The notes under the pieces were generated by a model. That model was not told where the DNA came from and did not search any database. It saw nothing but the letters and a program-made list of their open reading frames with translations. Both the position numbers and the translations under genes were made by a program. A DNA stretch of 32,591 nucleotides from Archaeoglobi archaeon (lineage in GTDB: Archaea; Halobacteriota; Archaeoglobi; Archaeoglobales; Archaeoglobaceae), in NCBI GenBank assembly GCA_029259415.1, contig JAPDIW010000050.1, positions 1 through 32,591 on the forward strand, read 5' to 3'. Shown here one piece after another: positions 16,009 through 24,814 of the stretch (positions are counted from its first letter, which is position 1; each line of letters opens with the position of its first letter).

Positions 16009-16438
16009 GCAGCTTTTCCTTTAAGCTTTTCCCGTCAATTTTTTGGCTTAAGGCATGTGGTACGGTATAGCCTCCAATACAATTTTTCCCCACAACTCTG
16101 TGGCATGGAATAATGACGGGTAAAGGGTTTCTCTTAACCGCCTGTCCTACTGCTCTGGGTGAGGTTTTGAGAGTTCTGGCTATCTCCAAATAAGTCTTTG
16201 TTTTACCGTAGGGAATCTTGCTGACTTCTTCAAGTACTCGTTTGGTGAATTCGCTGACCTCAAGCCTGTAAGGAATCATAATTTCAACCTTTTCTCCTGA
16301 AAAATACCTGAGGAGCTGCCTTGAATACTCACAGTCGGAGAAGGGAAAGGAGGGTGTGGTTGAAAAATAGGCCTTAACAGCCTTTCCTCCCTCAAAAACG
16401 ACATTGAAGTAAAGCTCCCCCCACCTTACAGAAAACAT
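15986..16438 (-). CDS. ogt: Methylated-DNA-protein cysteine methyltransferase
   Basis: The 150-residue suicide protein moves methyl groups from O6-methylguanine to its own cysteine. The active site I-I-P-C-H-R-V (C112) is intact, and the DNA-binding helix I-P-Y-G-K-T-K-T-Y...S-P-R-A-V-G with arginine finger precedes it, as does N-P-L-P. The N-terminal domain is short. It starts with an ATG sharing one base with the nadM stop (TGATG), so it is the last gene of a Tes-nadM-ogt unit. Confidence 0.93.
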   Translation of the reverse strand: MFSVRWGELYFNVVFEGGKAVKAYFSTTPSFPFSDCEYSRQLLRYFSGEKVEIMIPYRLEVSEFTKRVLEEVSKIPYGKTKTYLEIARTLKTSPRAVGQAVKRNPLPVIIPCHRVVGKNCIGGYTVPHALSQKIDGKSLKEKLLRLEGVF

Positions 16439-16962
16439 CAGAAGTCCCTGCCGGAGATGACCCTCAACCTCTCTATCCCCTTTATCTCCTTTATTATCTC
16501 CGCTACAGACTTGGGAACATACTTCTCCCAGTCCTCTCCTTCAAGCATCTTCCTCCTGATTTCAGTGCCGTGGTACTCGTTCCGGTTGTACATTTTGGTG
16601 TGCATAACATTGAAGCCAGCCTCTTTAAAAAGCCGGTAAACGAGGGGATTGTTTGTGTAAACAACGTCGAATGGCGGAACCATGGAGCAAACGTGTGCAA
16701 CCCAGAGGCTGTTTCTGTAGATGTCTTCGAGAGGGATAATGTAAACCTTCTTGTCGACCCCAAGTTCTCTCTTTATCTCCTCGACAGCCCTGTCTATCAT
16801 CAGAACTCTCTCTCCTGCTGTGAATGGGTTTTCGAAAGAGTGACTTTCCTGTGCACTGCCTATTCCTATTATAAGCTCATCAACTTTCTTAAGGACATTT
16901 CTGACTACTTCGTGGTGTCCCAAATGGTACGGCTGGAATCTTCCTACGAAAAACGCTCTCAT
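16438..16962 (-). CDS. nadM: Nicotinamide-nucleotide adenylyltransferase, archaeal type
   Basis: A 174-residue enzyme making NAD from NMN and ATP. The nucleotidyltransferase motif F-V-G-R-F-Q-P-Y-H-L-G-H (H13-x2-H16) is at the N-terminus, followed by G-S-A-Q-E-S-H and the archaeal N-P-F-T-A-G-E-R. The second nucleotide loop lies in Y-H-G-T-E-I-R-R-K-M. Soluble, usually hexameric. Its ATG overlaps the stop of the radical SAM gene by 4 bp. Confidence 0.95.
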   Translation of the reverse strand: MRAFFVGRFQPYHLGHHEVVRNVLKKVDELIIGIGSAQESHSFENPFTAGERVLMIDRAVEEIKRELGVDKKVYIIPLEDIYRNSLWVAHVCSMVPPFDVVYTNNPLVYRLFKEAGFNVMHTKMYNRNEYHGTEIRRKMLEGEDWEKYVPKSVAEIIKEIKGIERLRVISGRDF

Positions 16963-18515
16963 CTCGGTCTCGGCACTGCCCTCTTTATGTCATCCTTCAG
17001 TTTTCTTCCCGTCCTTCTCTCCCACTCCTCAATGGGGATTCCGTACTTCTCGTGTATGGCATCTCTGTATCTTTCAGGAATGACGTTGAACGTGCAGAAG
17101 GGGATGATTCTACCATCTGGACTGCCGTAGTGTATCTCACATCTCTCAACTCTCGCAATATCGTAGTTGTACAAGTCCTGGAAGTGCATCATTCCGATGA
17201 AAAGGGATTTCATGTGAAACTCTCCGAGAGTGGAGTAATCATGCTTAACCAGCACATCGTACAGAATTTTGGCGATGTTGAATCCCTTGGGTGCTTTTGA
17301 TGAATCAATGAACTTTCTGAGGTCAAGGATGTCCTTGATTGCTCTTATGGTTTTCACCCTGCTTCTTGCGATCTCCTCAGCCTTCTCAGTTAAAAACTCA
17401 AAAAGCCCCTCGACATCAACGAACCTTGTTATCGGGATGAGCTTTCCATCCTCTTTGAAGATGTAGGTCGCCATACCACAGGCAAAGTGTGTTGTGAGTT
17501 CATACTGCGGCCGGCCTGTCAAAGCCTCAACAAACCTTGAAATGGGAACAACACTCGGAACGGGGTAGAAGTCGTCCCTGTTGATCTCTCCTCCAGTCTG
17601 CTCCTCTATAGCCTTTATGCAGTCGGGGATTGTAATGCGGAACTGCTCTCTCTCCCTTCTTGACATTCTACCCACCAGACTCACTGGCTGCAAGTTCACA
17701 CCTCTGACAATGTCGATGTTGTCTGCAGCGAAGCGGATTATATCTCCAAGCTGGTGATCGTTCACGCCTTTTATCACAGTCGGAACCAAAACTAGACCGA
17801 GCTGAGCTCTTCTGCAGTTCTCAAGAATCTTTGGAATTTCGTGGTGGTTCTTCGGGTTTGTTTTTTCATCAACACCATCAAAAGAGAGGTACACGGTGTT
17901 AACACCTGCTACTCTGACTCTTAGAGCAAAATCCTTGTCCTCGGCAAGCCTTATTCCGTTCGTGTTCAGCTGGATATGGTCGTAGCCTTCCTCCTTTATC
18001 ATTCTGATTATGTCTATCAGGTCGTCCCTAAGTGTAGGCTCACCGCCAGTGAGTTGAACAGCATTGCAGCCAATGGGTTTCAGATTCTTCGCTGTTCTCA
18101 CCATTTTCCTTATCTGCTCCAAAGTTGGTTCGTAAACGTATCCTGCTCTTTTAGCGTAGAAGAAGCAGTACCAGCATGCCAGATCGCATCTATTGGTCAA
18201 AACGATGTTTAGCAAGGCTGTGTGACTTTTGTGTTTGTTGCACAGCCCGCAGCTAAAAGGACATGTAGTGTTTTGGGTAATTGGGTTAGAAATGCCACGA
18301 CCGTCAGCAGCAAATCTTGCGGCTTTCTTGAACATTTCGGCATCTCCCCAGTAAACGTCAACAAACTCTCCGTGTTCATCGCAAACCTTTCTTATCATGA
18401 CTTTTCCGTTTTCTTCGTAAACTTCTGCTTCCAGAATTTTCAGGCACTCTGGACAGAGGGATTTTGTTTTGTAGGGAGGCCTAATACCCTTTAATTCAGA
18501 TTCAATATGCTGCAT
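16959..18515 (-). CDS. Radical SAM protein, tetraether lipid synthase (Tes)-like
   Basis: This protein has 518 residues. An N-terminal cysteine cluster (C21-P-E-C24, C45) precedes a second iron-sulfur motif C85-P-F-S-C89-G-L-C92 and the radical SAM triad C110-x3-C114-x2-C117 in T-N-R-C-D-L-A-C-W-Y-C. The G-G-E-P motif follows in L-T-G-G-E-P-T-L. The C-terminal part has F-A-C-G-M-A and P-F-C-T-F-N-V. This multi-cluster layout matches the Tes family (MJ0619, MA_1486), which couples two archaeol tails into tetraether membrane lipids. Archaeoglobus makes such lipids, so the role fits, but paralogues exist. Possible own promoter at about 18535-18545. Confidence 0.75.
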   Translation of the reverse strand: MQHIESELKGIRPPYKTKSLCPECLKILEAEVYEENGKVMIRKVCDEHGEFVDVYWGDAEMFKKAARFAADGRGISNPITQNTTCPFSCGLCNKHKSHTALLNIVLTNRCDLACWYCFFYAKRAGYVYEPTLEQIRKMVRTAKNLKPIGCNAVQLTGGEPTLRDDLIDIIRMIKEEGYDHIQLNTNGIRLAEDKDFALRVRVAGVNTVYLSFDGVDEKTNPKNHHEIPKILENCRRAQLGLVLVPTVIKGVNDHQLGDIIRFAADNIDIVRGVNLQPVSLVGRMSRREREQFRITIPDCIKAIEEQTGGEINRDDFYPVPSVVPISRFVEALTGRPQYELTTHFACGMATYIFKEDGKLIPITRFVDVEGLFEFLTEKAEEIARSRVKTIRAIKDILDLRKFIDSSKAPKGFNIAKILYDVLVKHDYSTLGEFHMKSLFIGMMHFQDLYNYDIARVERCEIHYGSPDGRIIPFCTFNVIPERYRDAIHEKYGIPIEEWERRTGRKLKDDIKRAVPRPR

Positions 18516-18556
18516 TATGATTAAAACTGCTTCAAGAGTTTATCAAGTTTTCTATT

Positions 18557-18577
18557 GGGGATTGAGCTTTAATCCCC
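18557..18577. terminator. GC-rich hairpin between rpp30 and the Tes-like gene
   Basis: GGGGATT and AATCCCC form a perfect 7-bp stem around a 7-nt loop, in the 85 bp after rpp30 and before the radical SAM gene. It could end or attenuate the ribosomal-protein transcript, or be a processing site. No T tract follows on the minus strand, so its role is open. Confidence 0.4.
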
Positions 18578-18600
18578 TCCCTCAGTTAATATCCACTGAA

Positions 18601-19185
18601 TTAGGAAAAAGATTCAATCTCAAATCCATCCATAATGTACCTATCGTCAAAGTACCTTCTCACCAGCCTCTCAGCGTAGTGTCTCGCCTTTGGTATTTCA
18701 GCACCAAAGAATTTGAAGAAGTTTTCAACCTGCTTTCTGGTTCTCAGCTCCCACTGGTTTTCTGCAGCCGATGTAACAATAAACGGGACGTCAAACTTTT
18801 TGATGACCATAATCTCCTGTCTAAGCTTTTCAAAGAGAAGCATTCTTTTATAACCCTCAGTTCTGAGAAACTTTGAAAGTCCGAGCTCAATCGCCACATC
18901 TTTCTCAGCGGCAAGCTTAAACGTTGCATAATCCAGTTCCCTGTCTTCCCAGTCCAGAATTACGTCAACCCTTCTCCTCATCACGGCTTCCCTGCAAACC
19001 GCTTCCTTCCCAATAACGCCAACGATGGTTCTCCTTTTTACACCTCGAAGCTTTTTTCTCAACTCTCGCGGGGAGTCTGCTTTTATGACAGTTCCACAAC
19101 CTCCAGGCTTTTCAAGCATGAAAACACAGCTCTTAAAGCCCAGGTCAGGAAGATGTTCAGGGAGGAACCTCAGGAAGTCGTACAT
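18601..19185 (-). CDS. rnp3: RNase P protein component 3 (Rpp30)
   Basis: This 194-residue TIM-barrel protein subunit of archaeal RNase P helps the catalytic RNA trim 5' leaders from pre-tRNA. Marks are V-D-V-I-L-D-W-E-D-R-E-L-D, A-I-E-L-G-L-S-K-F, and V-T-S-A-A-E-N-Q-W-E-L-R-T, followed by the basic C-terminus A-R-H-Y-A-E-R. In partner terms it pairs with Pop5. It overlaps the COG1325 gene by 16 bp, as part of the eS1-eL15-COG1325-Rpp30 unit. Confidence 0.92.
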   Translation of the reverse strand: MYDFLRFLPEHLPDLGFKSCVFMLEKPGGCGTVIKADSPRELRKKLRGVKRRTIVGVIGKEAVCREAVMRRRVDVILDWEDRELDYATFKLAAEKDVAIELGLSKFLRTEGYKRMLLFEKLRQEIMVIKKFDVPFIVTSAAENQWELRTRKQVENFFKFFGAEIPKARHYAERLVRRYFDDRYIMDGFEIESFS

Positions 19186-19607
19186 AGCTCCTTGGCAAAC
19201 TCTATTATCTTTTCCCGCTTTGAGGGGAATGTTACCAGTCTTAGCTTAACAGCAATTGGATCTCCCCCGCTCGTCAGCTCAACCTCCCCAAGATATGCTT
19301 TCTGCTTGTCAATTCTTATGTGCAAAACGTTCTGTTCGTCTATTCTTTCATCAATCGTTTTCAAAATCTCGTCAACCTGCTCTCCGAGAAGCTCAAGGAA
19401 GTAAGCCCAAAATTTCTTTATTTCGGAGCTTTTTGTCAGCTCCACCTCAAGATATTCCATCGGGTTTCCATAATGGCCTTTGGCCTTACTTACAGCAATC
19501 TCAAATTCAAAAGGAAAAAGAGTTGAAATTGCTTCGCCGACCTTTTCTCTATCTTCGGTTGAGTGGACGACTGCAGATACTCTAATCCACTCAATCTTTC
19601 CTTTCAT
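19170..19607 (-). CDS. COG1325-type RNA-binding protein (predicted exosome-associated)
   Basis: A 145-residue archaeal protein, [15 protein letters not shown] at the start and [12 protein letters not shown] in the middle, with L-R-I-D-K-Q-x-A-Y-L-G-E later. These are the conserved features of COG1325, described as an RNA-binding domain family often coded beside RNase P and ribosomal genes. Biochemical function is not established. It overlaps both neighbours by a few bases, consistent with coupled translation and a role in RNA maturation. Confidence 0.8.
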   Translation of the reverse strand: MKGKIEWIRVSAVVHSTEDREKVGEAISTLFPFEFEIAVSKAKGHYGNPMEYLEVELTKSSEIKKFWAYFLELLGEQVDEILKTIDERIDEQNVLHIRIDKQKAYLGEVELTSGGDPIAVKLRLVTFPSKREKIIEFAKELCTTS

Positions 19608-20188
19608 CTGCGCTTCTTCCTGAAGTTGGCTCTGAGGCTAGGTCTTACCTTCTCTGCTCCTCTGCCCTTCCTTCTAAGTCCCCTTGCCTTCCTTCCTGCT
19701 GAAGTTAAGCCGCGGTAAACCCTTCCTCTCTTCCTGCTCACCCACGAAAGCTGGCTGTCCGTCTTAATGGCCGGATGATCTCTGTCAACCAGAATGACCT
19801 CGAACCACTTGTATCTTCCATCTTCGCCAACCCAGTAGGAGTTCAGAACTTCCATGTTGGGGTACTTCCTGTTCGCCCTCTCCTCTGCGATCCACTGCAG
19901 GTTCTTCTTTGGCGTTCTCCTGTTCACCATCAGCCCCTTGCTCTTTCTACCCTTGTTTGGCCTTGTCGCCCTTCTTCCGCCTCTCCTTATTCTAACTCTT
20001 ACAACGATGATTCCCTTTTTGGCCTTGTAGCCCAATGCCCTCGCCCTGTCAAGCCTCGTTGGGCGTGGAATTCTAACTACCGCAGGCTCCCTTCTCCACT
20101 TCTGCAACCTGTGCCACATCAGCTCCCCAACGTAGCCCTCGTAAGGTTTCTTCCAAGCTTCCCTGATGTAAGCATACATCGACTTCAT
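19604..20188 (-). CDS. rpl15e: Large ribosomal subunit protein eL15
   Basis: A 194-residue, very basic ribosomal protein. It begins [13 protein letters not shown] and includes the family's [12 protein letters not shown] and R-G-G-R-R stretches, with [10 protein letters not shown]. The ATG at 20188, preceded by GGTGGTGA, gives the usual length; GTG codons up to 20200 would add four residues. It lies 17 bp after eS1. Confidence 0.95.
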   Translation of the reverse strand: MKSMYAYIREAWKKPYEGYVGELMWHRLQKWRREPAVVRIPRPTRLDRARALGYKAKKGIIVVRVRIRRGGRRATRPNKGRKSKGLMVNRRTPKKNLQWIAEERANRKYPNMEVLNSYWVGEDGRYKWFEVILVDRDHPAIKTDSQLSWVSRKRGRVYRGLTSAGRKARGLRRKGRGAEKVRPSLRANFRKKRR

Positions 20189-20205
20189 CTTCACCACCAC
20201 GCAAC

Positions 20206-20841
20206 TTAAGCAACTGCTTCAACAACAGCAGGCTGAGTTTCAGCTTCGGCAGGCTCTGCAAGGAGCTCGATTTTCCTTACCTCCACCCTCCTGATGGGGT
20301 AGATTTTCTTTGCGTTCTTGTAAATCTCAGCCGGAACCTTGCCCAATACACACTCCTGTATGAACTGTACGAAGTTAAGCGAGCTTGCTTTCTCGACCAC
20401 AATCTGCCTCATTATGGCCCTTATTGCCCTCTTCTGGCTCGTCTTGCATCTTCTGACCGTGAAAACTACAGATTTAACTCTCAGCTTGTAGCCGTCGGCA
20501 GTAGTTACATCAACAATGTCCTCAATCTTGCTCGTCCTCCTTCTGGTGAGGCTGTTGAGGTACTCTCTCGTCAGCTCGAACCTCCAGAACTTGGTGTAAG
20601 CGTTATCTCCAGCAACCCTGTAAACCTTGAAGATGAGCTTCTTGTAGGTGTTCTGGTTCGAATAGTCGTTTGTAAGTTCTGCCAGCGTTGTTTCAACCGT
20701 TCTACCAATGACCTTACTCGCATCATCCGCAGGAGTCTCTCCAAGCTCTGCCATTCCAAAGTACTCAGGAGCAATGAGCGTGAACCACTTTTTCATCGTC
20801 CATTTATCCTTAACTCTTGCAGCTCTTCTCTTTCTCGCCAT
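20206..20841 (-). CDS. rps3ae: Small ribosomal subunit protein eS1
   Basis: A 211-residue protein of the 30S subunit platform, start [14 protein letters not shown]. Typical marks are [22 protein letters not shown], and [11 protein letters not shown] near the end. The last 15 residues are alanine-, glutamate- and proline-rich and variable. The frame opens at a TTG (20865), but the ATG at 20841 is the family start. First gene of the RNA-processing unit, 52 bp from the divergent cobY. Confidence 0.95.
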   Translation of the reverse strand: MARKRRAARVKDKWTMKKWFTLIAPEYFGMAELGETPADDASKVIGRTVETTLAELTNDYSNQNTYKKLIFKVYRVAGDNAYTKFWRFELTREYLNSLTRRRTSKIEDIVDVTTADGYKLRVKSVVFTVRRCKTSQKRAIRAIMRQIVVEKASSLNFVQFIQECVLGKVPAEIYKNAKKIYPIRRVEVRKIELLAEPAEAETQPAVVEAVA

Positions 20842-20865
20842 GCTTTCAGCCTTTCGAGGGGACAA

Positions 20866-20874
20866 TTAATAAAA
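20866..20874. promoter_or_regulatory. Shared TATA-like box between eS1 and cobY
   Basis: The only AT-rich block in the 52 bp between the eS1 and cobY start codons. It is about 24-30 bp from each, so it could drive both directions. Position-based inference. Confidence 0.4.
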
Positions 20875-20893
20875 CTTTTGGAGACGATAGTTC

Positions 20894-21436
20894 ATGCTAA
20901 CTCTCCTGATGTGTGGAGGAAAGGGAACGAGACTTGGGAGGGGAGAAAAGCCTCTGTTTGAGGTTTGCGGAATGAAGCTCGTCGACCACTCCTTACTGCA
21001 GTACAAGGACTTTGACGTTATTGGCGTAACATCTCCATACACACCGGAGACGGAAAAGTATCTTGCAGAGAGAGGTGTGGAAATTTACAGGTCGGCGGGA
21101 AGAGGTTACATCGAGGATTACAGTGAAGCATGCGATGAGCTTTCTATCGACGAGCCGGTTGTAGTTGCCTCAGCAGACATAGTTTATATCAGGGACATTG
21201 CCTTTGATGTTGTTGAGGCATACATGAAAACCGTAAAACCCGCCCTTACTGTGGTTATGGAGGGTGAGCCGGTGGGTGTGAACATCATAGACCCGCTTTT
21301 TAGTGGTTGGCAGGAAGAAGAGATATATAGTATCGAGAAAGACAGTATTGTGAACGTAAACACAATTGACGATGTTAAGAGGGCTGAGAGGTTATGGACT
21401 ACGATGAGAAAAGAGAAAGGCTTGCAGAAAGATTGA
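20894..21436 (+). CDS. cobY: Adenosylcobinamide-phosphate guanylyltransferase CobY
   Basis: A 180-residue archaeal nucleotidyltransferase that activates adenosylcobinamide phosphate with GTP, replacing bacterial Cob[19 protein letters not shown] is the GTP-binding signature; P-V-G-V-N-I-I-D and the C-terminal V-N-V-N-T-I-D-D are family marks. The product is the substrate of CobS, coded 0.6 kb downstream, so the pair completes the cobamide nucleotide loop. Its last 43 bp overlap pcm in another frame. Confidence 0.9.
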   Translation: MLTLLMCGGKGTRLGRGEKPLFEVCGMKLVDHSLLQYKDFDVIGVTSPYTPETEKYLAERGVEIYRSAGRGYIEDYSEACDELSIDEPVVVASADIVYIRDIAFDVVEAYMKTVKPALTVVMEGEPVGVNIIDPLFSGWQEEEIYSIEKDSIVNVNTIDDVKRAERLWTTMRKEKGLQKD

Positions 21437-22053
21437 GGTATGAGCTTAACCTGAGCAAGAAAGTTTACGAGGCAATAAAGAAGGTACCCCGACACCTTTT
21501 CGTCCCAGAAAGGTACAAGGAAGAGGCCTACGTGGATACCCCACTGCCCATAGGCTACGGGCAGACTATAAGCGCGCCGCACATGGTGGCGATAATGTGC
21601 GAACTTCTGGATTTGAAAGAAGGGGACAAAGTTCTTGAGGTCGGTACAGGATGCGGATATCACGCTGCGGTTGTGGCGGAAATTGTCGGGAAGAAGGGGA
21701 AGGTAATCTCCATCGAATACATCCCGGAACTGGCTGAGAAGGCAAGAACAATTCTACAGGCTCTTGGATACAACAACGTTGAGGTTATAGTTGGAGACGG
21801 AAGCAAGGGGTACGAAAAGGAGGCTCCTTACGATAAAATCTATGTAACCGCAGCAGCTCCTGACATACCCAAGCCGCTTGTGGATCAGCTGAAACCCGGA
21901 GGGAAGATTGTCATTCCTATCGGTGATTCCGTACAGTGGCTGATTGTTGTGGAGAAGGACGAAGAAGGCAATGTGAGAAAGAGAAACTGGGGATCTGTGA
22001 GATTTGTGCCGCTGAGAGGCGAGTACGGATTCAAAAGTGTAAGGTATGATTGA
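21394..22053 (+). CDS. pcm: Protein-L-isoaspartate O-methyltransferase
   Basis: The 219-residue repair enzyme methylates isoaspartyl residues of aged proteins, a need at high temperature. Core motifs are [36 protein letters not shown] (SAM motif I), I-V-G-D-G-S-K-G, and I-Y-V-T-A-A-A. The start lies inside cobY; the ATG at 21394 begins M-D-Y-D-E-K-R. It overlaps cobS by 8 bp, so translation of all three genes is coupled. Confidence 0.96.
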   Translation: MDYDEKRERLAERLRYELNLSKKVYEAIKKVPRHLFVPERYKEEAYVDTPLPIGYGQTISAPHMVAIMCELLDLKEGDKVLEVGTGCGYHAAVVAEIVGKKGKVISIEYIPELAEKARTILQALGYNNVEVIVGDGSKGYEKEAPYDKIYVTAAAPDIPKPLVDQLKPGGKIVIPIGDSVQWLIVVEKDEEGNVRKRNWGSVRFVPLRGEYGFKSVRYD

Positions 22054-22738
22054 AGCCGTCAGAGCGTCGATTTCCTTTCTTACAACAATTCCCTTAGGTG
22101 GGGACATTGAAGAACTGAGAAAGAACCTGTGGCTTTTTCCATACACAGCCATTGTGATTTCCCTGATTGTCTCCATTCCCTATCTAATCAGGGACTTTGT
22201 GGATGTGAGGTTTCTGGCTGTTGGGCTGTATTTGGCAGTTGAGGGGATAAATCACGTTGATGGGCTGGCAGATTTTGGAGATGCGCTTTTTGCTCCTGAA
22301 AGCAAAAAGAGGGATGCAATTAAAGACCTCAACACGGGAACAGGCGGTGTTGCGGTTGTGGTGATTTACTTTGTAATGCTTTACAGCCTGCTCTTGCAAT
22401 CCGGACTCTGGGAAATTCTGCTCTCGCAGGTTTTAGCCAAATACTCGATGCTACTTCTGATGTTTCTGTCTAAACCAAGCTGGGAAGGAATGGGCTCGTA
22501 TTTTATGGAAAAGATTTCTTTCAGAGACGTTTTGGTTGGTGCTTTGCCGGTAGTGTTGGTCTGCTATAAAATTGGTGCTGAGTCTGCTGTTGCAGTGGCT
22601 TTTGCGCTTGCAGTAGTGGTCTTTCTGAAGAGATACTCCGAAAAGCATTTTGGAGGGATAAATGGAGACGTGATAGGCTCAGCCAACTGCCTTGCTTTTG
22701 TTACGTCTCTGGCAGTGTTAAAGGTTTGTCAGTTTTGA
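22046..22738 (+). CDS. cobS: Cobalamin synthase CobS (adenosylcobinamide-GDP ribazoletransferase)
   Basis: An integral membrane protein of 230 residues with about six hydrophobic segments. It joins adenosylcobinamide-GDP to alpha-ribazole (phosphate). Family marks are F-L-T-T-I-P-L-G-G near the start, the acidic [15 protein letters not shown] and D-L-N-T-G-T-G-G-V, and near the C-terminus [12 protein letters not shown]. It pairs functionally with cobY. Its end overlaps the convergent gene by 21 bp. Confidence 0.94.
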   Translation: MIEAVRASISFLTTIPLGGDIEELRKNLWLFPYTAIVISLIVSIPYLIRDFVDVRFLAVGLYLAVEGINHVDGLADFGDALFAPESKKRDAIKDLNTGTGGVAVVVIYFVMLYSLLLQSGLWEILLSQVLAKYSMLLLMFLSKPSWEGMGSYFMEKISFRDVLVGALPVVLVCYKIGAESAVAVAFALAVVVFLKRYSEKHFGGINGDVIGSANCLAFVTSLAVLKVCQF

Positions 22739-24034
22739 GATGAAGAATCCCGCCGTATTGTGCAGGTGCGGGAAGCTTCGAACAACCTTGTCCCAGTCCC
22801 TGAACTCCACGCCTTTAAACTCCCTAATCCCCCTGCCGAAAGGTGAGGATAAGGGTAGAACCTTAACTCCGACTTTCAGCAGGTTTCCCTCATTTTCCTC
22901 AAAGGTTATCGAGCAGGTCGCATAAACCACTTCTTGAGCGTTTTTTAGAGCGTTTTCTATCATCTTTCTCTGAACTTTCAGAGTCGCTCTGAACTTTCGC
23001 TCGTCAAATGTCCACTTCACATTTGGCTGGGATGCGTAGTTGCCGGTTGAGGAGCAGGGAGCATCGACAAGAGCCTTATCAGCCTCATACTCAAACTTGC
23101 ATCCGTCTCCAAGTTTTACCTCCGCAATTTTAACGCCAAGCTGCTTCAACTTGCTCTTCATCCTTCTGACCCTCTCCGGAGAGTTGTCAACTGCCACGAT
23201 TTTACCTTCATTCTGCATGAGCATCGCCATGTGGGCGGTCTTCATTCCCGGCGCTGCTGCGAGGTCGAGAACTACTTCACCGGGAGACGGGTTTAGGGCT
23301 TTAGAGACGAAGCATGAAGCGAGATCCTGTATGACGTATTTGCCTTTCGAGTGCCACTCAAGTGATGCAGGGTGTTTTTCGTAGCTTTTGACGCGAAAAA
23401 CCTCCTCAAGAAAGGTTTCCTCAAGCACGGCTCCGTTATCTTCCAGATACCTTCTGACAGCCTCAACAGAGCTTTTAAGCTCGTTCACCCTCACGTAAAC
23501 CTGAGGGTTATTCAGGTTGGCCTCCATCAGCCTTAACGCCTCATCCTCACCCAGAAGCTCGATGGAGTACTTCACAAACCACTCAGGGTGAAAGTATTTG
23601 AGAGAAAGTTCCTTTAACCTGTCTTCGACAGAGATTTCGAGTTTCTCCACATTTCTAAGGACAGCATTAACGAGCGGTGCTTTTTTCTTGTCTCTCTTCC
23701 TCGCAATTCTCACAGCGGAGTCCGTTGCCAGTGCAGGATGGACTCCTTTATACTTCATCTCGTAAACTGCAATCCTGAGAAGGTTTTTCGTGAAGAGGTC
23801 AAGTCTATCGAAGTTTTTGAGTGTCGATTTAAGGTAAAAATCTATTGCATTCAGCCTTTTGAGAGTTTCGAGGCTGTAAGCGTGCACACTTCCCCTAATC
23901 TTGTAGTTAAATCCTCCGGCAATTTTCTGAACCGCAGACTTAACCGAAATTCTGCTTCTTTCAACCTCTGCCAGAACCTTTGCCGCTATCTCCTGTGTGG
24001 GAATCAAATTACAACCATCTGAGCGTGCGGACAT
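22718..24034 (-). CDS. RsmB/NSUN-type RNA (cytosine-5) methyltransferase with NusB domain
   Basis: A protein of 438 residues: an N-terminal NusB-like helical domain (about 12-140), a PUA-like/RRM-like middle, and a methyltransferase. SAM motif I is V-L-D-L-A-A-A-P-G-M-K-T; the two catalytic cysteines are in V-D-A-P-C-S-S-T-G and Y-A-T-C-S-I-T. It methylates C5 of cytosine in rRNA or tRNA. Two starts fit: the ATG at 24034, inside the DUF424 gene, or a TTG at 24007 giving a TTGA overlap. Confidence 0.9.
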   Translation of the reverse strand: MSARSDGCNLIPTQEIAAKVLAEVERSRISVKSAVQKIAGGFNYKIRGSVHAYSLETLKRLNAIDFYLKSTLKNFDRLDLFTKNLLRIAVYEMKYKGVHPALATDSAVRIARKRDKKKAPLVNAVLRNVEKLEISVEDRLKELSLKYFHPEWFVKYSIELLGEDEALRLMEANLNNPQVYVRVNELKSSVEAVRRYLEDNGAVLEETFLEEVFRVKSYEKHPASLEWHSKGKYVIQDLASCFVSKALNPSPGEVVLDLAAAPGMKTAHMAMLMQNEGKIVAVDNSPERVRRMKSKLKQLGVKIAEVKLGDGCKFEYEADKALVDAPCSSTGNYASQPNVKWTFDERKFRATLKVQRKMIENALKNAQEVVYATCSITFEENEGNLLKVGVKVLPLSSPFGRGIREFKGVEFRDWDKVVRSFPHLHNTAGFFISKLTNL

Positions 24035-24297
24035 CCTTCAATGTAAAGGATCCTGTTTTTGTCAATAATACCAATTCTCACTGCAAGATTGACAGCCTTG
24101 TTACCAGTAATGTTTGCAATCGTCGCATTTCTCAAAGCCCTCTTGACCTCCCCCTCTCCAACTTCTTCCTCTCCGTAGAAGCTCTCCTTTACCTCCAGTT
24201 TAAGGTCTCCCTCTCTGAAGGTTCTGCCTACTATGTCTGAATCGCAGACGGCAACGAGCACTTCTCCCTTTACCCTGTAAACTCGCATTCTGAACAT
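24004..24297 (-). CDS. DUF424 family protein
   Basis: A 97-residue archaeal protein that I recognise as DUF424 from M-F-R-M-R-V-Y-R-V-K-G-E-V-L-V-A-V-C-D, G-R-T-F-R-E-G, I-A-N-I-T-G-N-K-A-V and the C-terminal I-E-G-C-P-H-A-Q. Function is unknown; it is often coded beside aIF2-beta, as here. The frame opens at 24330, but the ATG at 24297 shares its A with the aIF2-beta stop (TGATG) and is preferred. Confidence 0.82.
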   Translation of the reverse strand: MFRMRVYRVKGEVLVAVCDSDIVGRTFREGDLKLEVKESFYGEEEVGEGEVKRALRNATIANITGNKAVNLAVRIGIIDKNRILYIEGCPHAQMVVI

Positions 24298-24710
24298 CAG
24301 ATGTTTCTCACCGGGTGCTTTGCCCCGCAAGCAAGGCAGCGGAGCATGAGCACTCTCTCTTCCTTCACGAACTCTGTATCAGGAGAGTTGCACTCTTTGC
24401 AAAGGACATAAAGCTTTACGTAGTCGTCAATCTCTTTCTGCAACTCACTTTCCGTGAACTTACCCTGGAGAACCAACCTTCCGTTGTCGATGAAACCAGC
24501 AGTACCGAGTGATTTAACGAGGAACTTGTGCAAATGCTCCTCGCTCCTGTTGAGGGTTTTAGCAATCTGGGAAAAGTTCTTCAGGATCGTTCTTGCCCCT
24601 TCTCTCTGAATGCTAACCCTTGGTATCTCAAATCTTCCTCTCCTGCTAACTTCCTTATCAGCAAGCTTTTCAAAGGCTCTTTCAAGGAGTTCCTCGTAAC
24701 TTCTCATCAT
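24297..24710 (-). CDS. Translation initiation factor aIF2 subunit beta
   Basis: A 137-residue subunit of the heterotrimer that delivers initiator Met-tRNA to the ribosome. The N-terminal helix binds the gamma subunit; the central domain carries R-T-I-L-K-N-F-S-Q-I-A and F-L-V-K-S-L-G-T-A-G; the C-terminal zinc ribbon is C-K-E-C and C-L-A-C-G. The first ATG pair is M-M-R-S-Y-E-E. A TATA-like box lies about 25 bp upstream at 24731-24739. Confidence 0.95.
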   Translation of the reverse strand: MMRSYEELLERAFEKLADKEVSRRGRFEIPRVSIQREGARTILKNFSQIAKTLNRSEEHLHKFLVKSLGTAGFIDNGRLVLQGKFTESELQKEIDDYVKLYVLCKECNSPDTEFVKEERVLMLRCLACGAKHPVRNI

Positions 24711-24814
24711 CCCTACTCTGTGGCTTTGGATAAATACTTACCGCTCGGTAGTGATAATCACCCTACCCTACAAGCTTCACGAAAACCCTTTTTTACCTGA
24801 CAACTACACGCACC

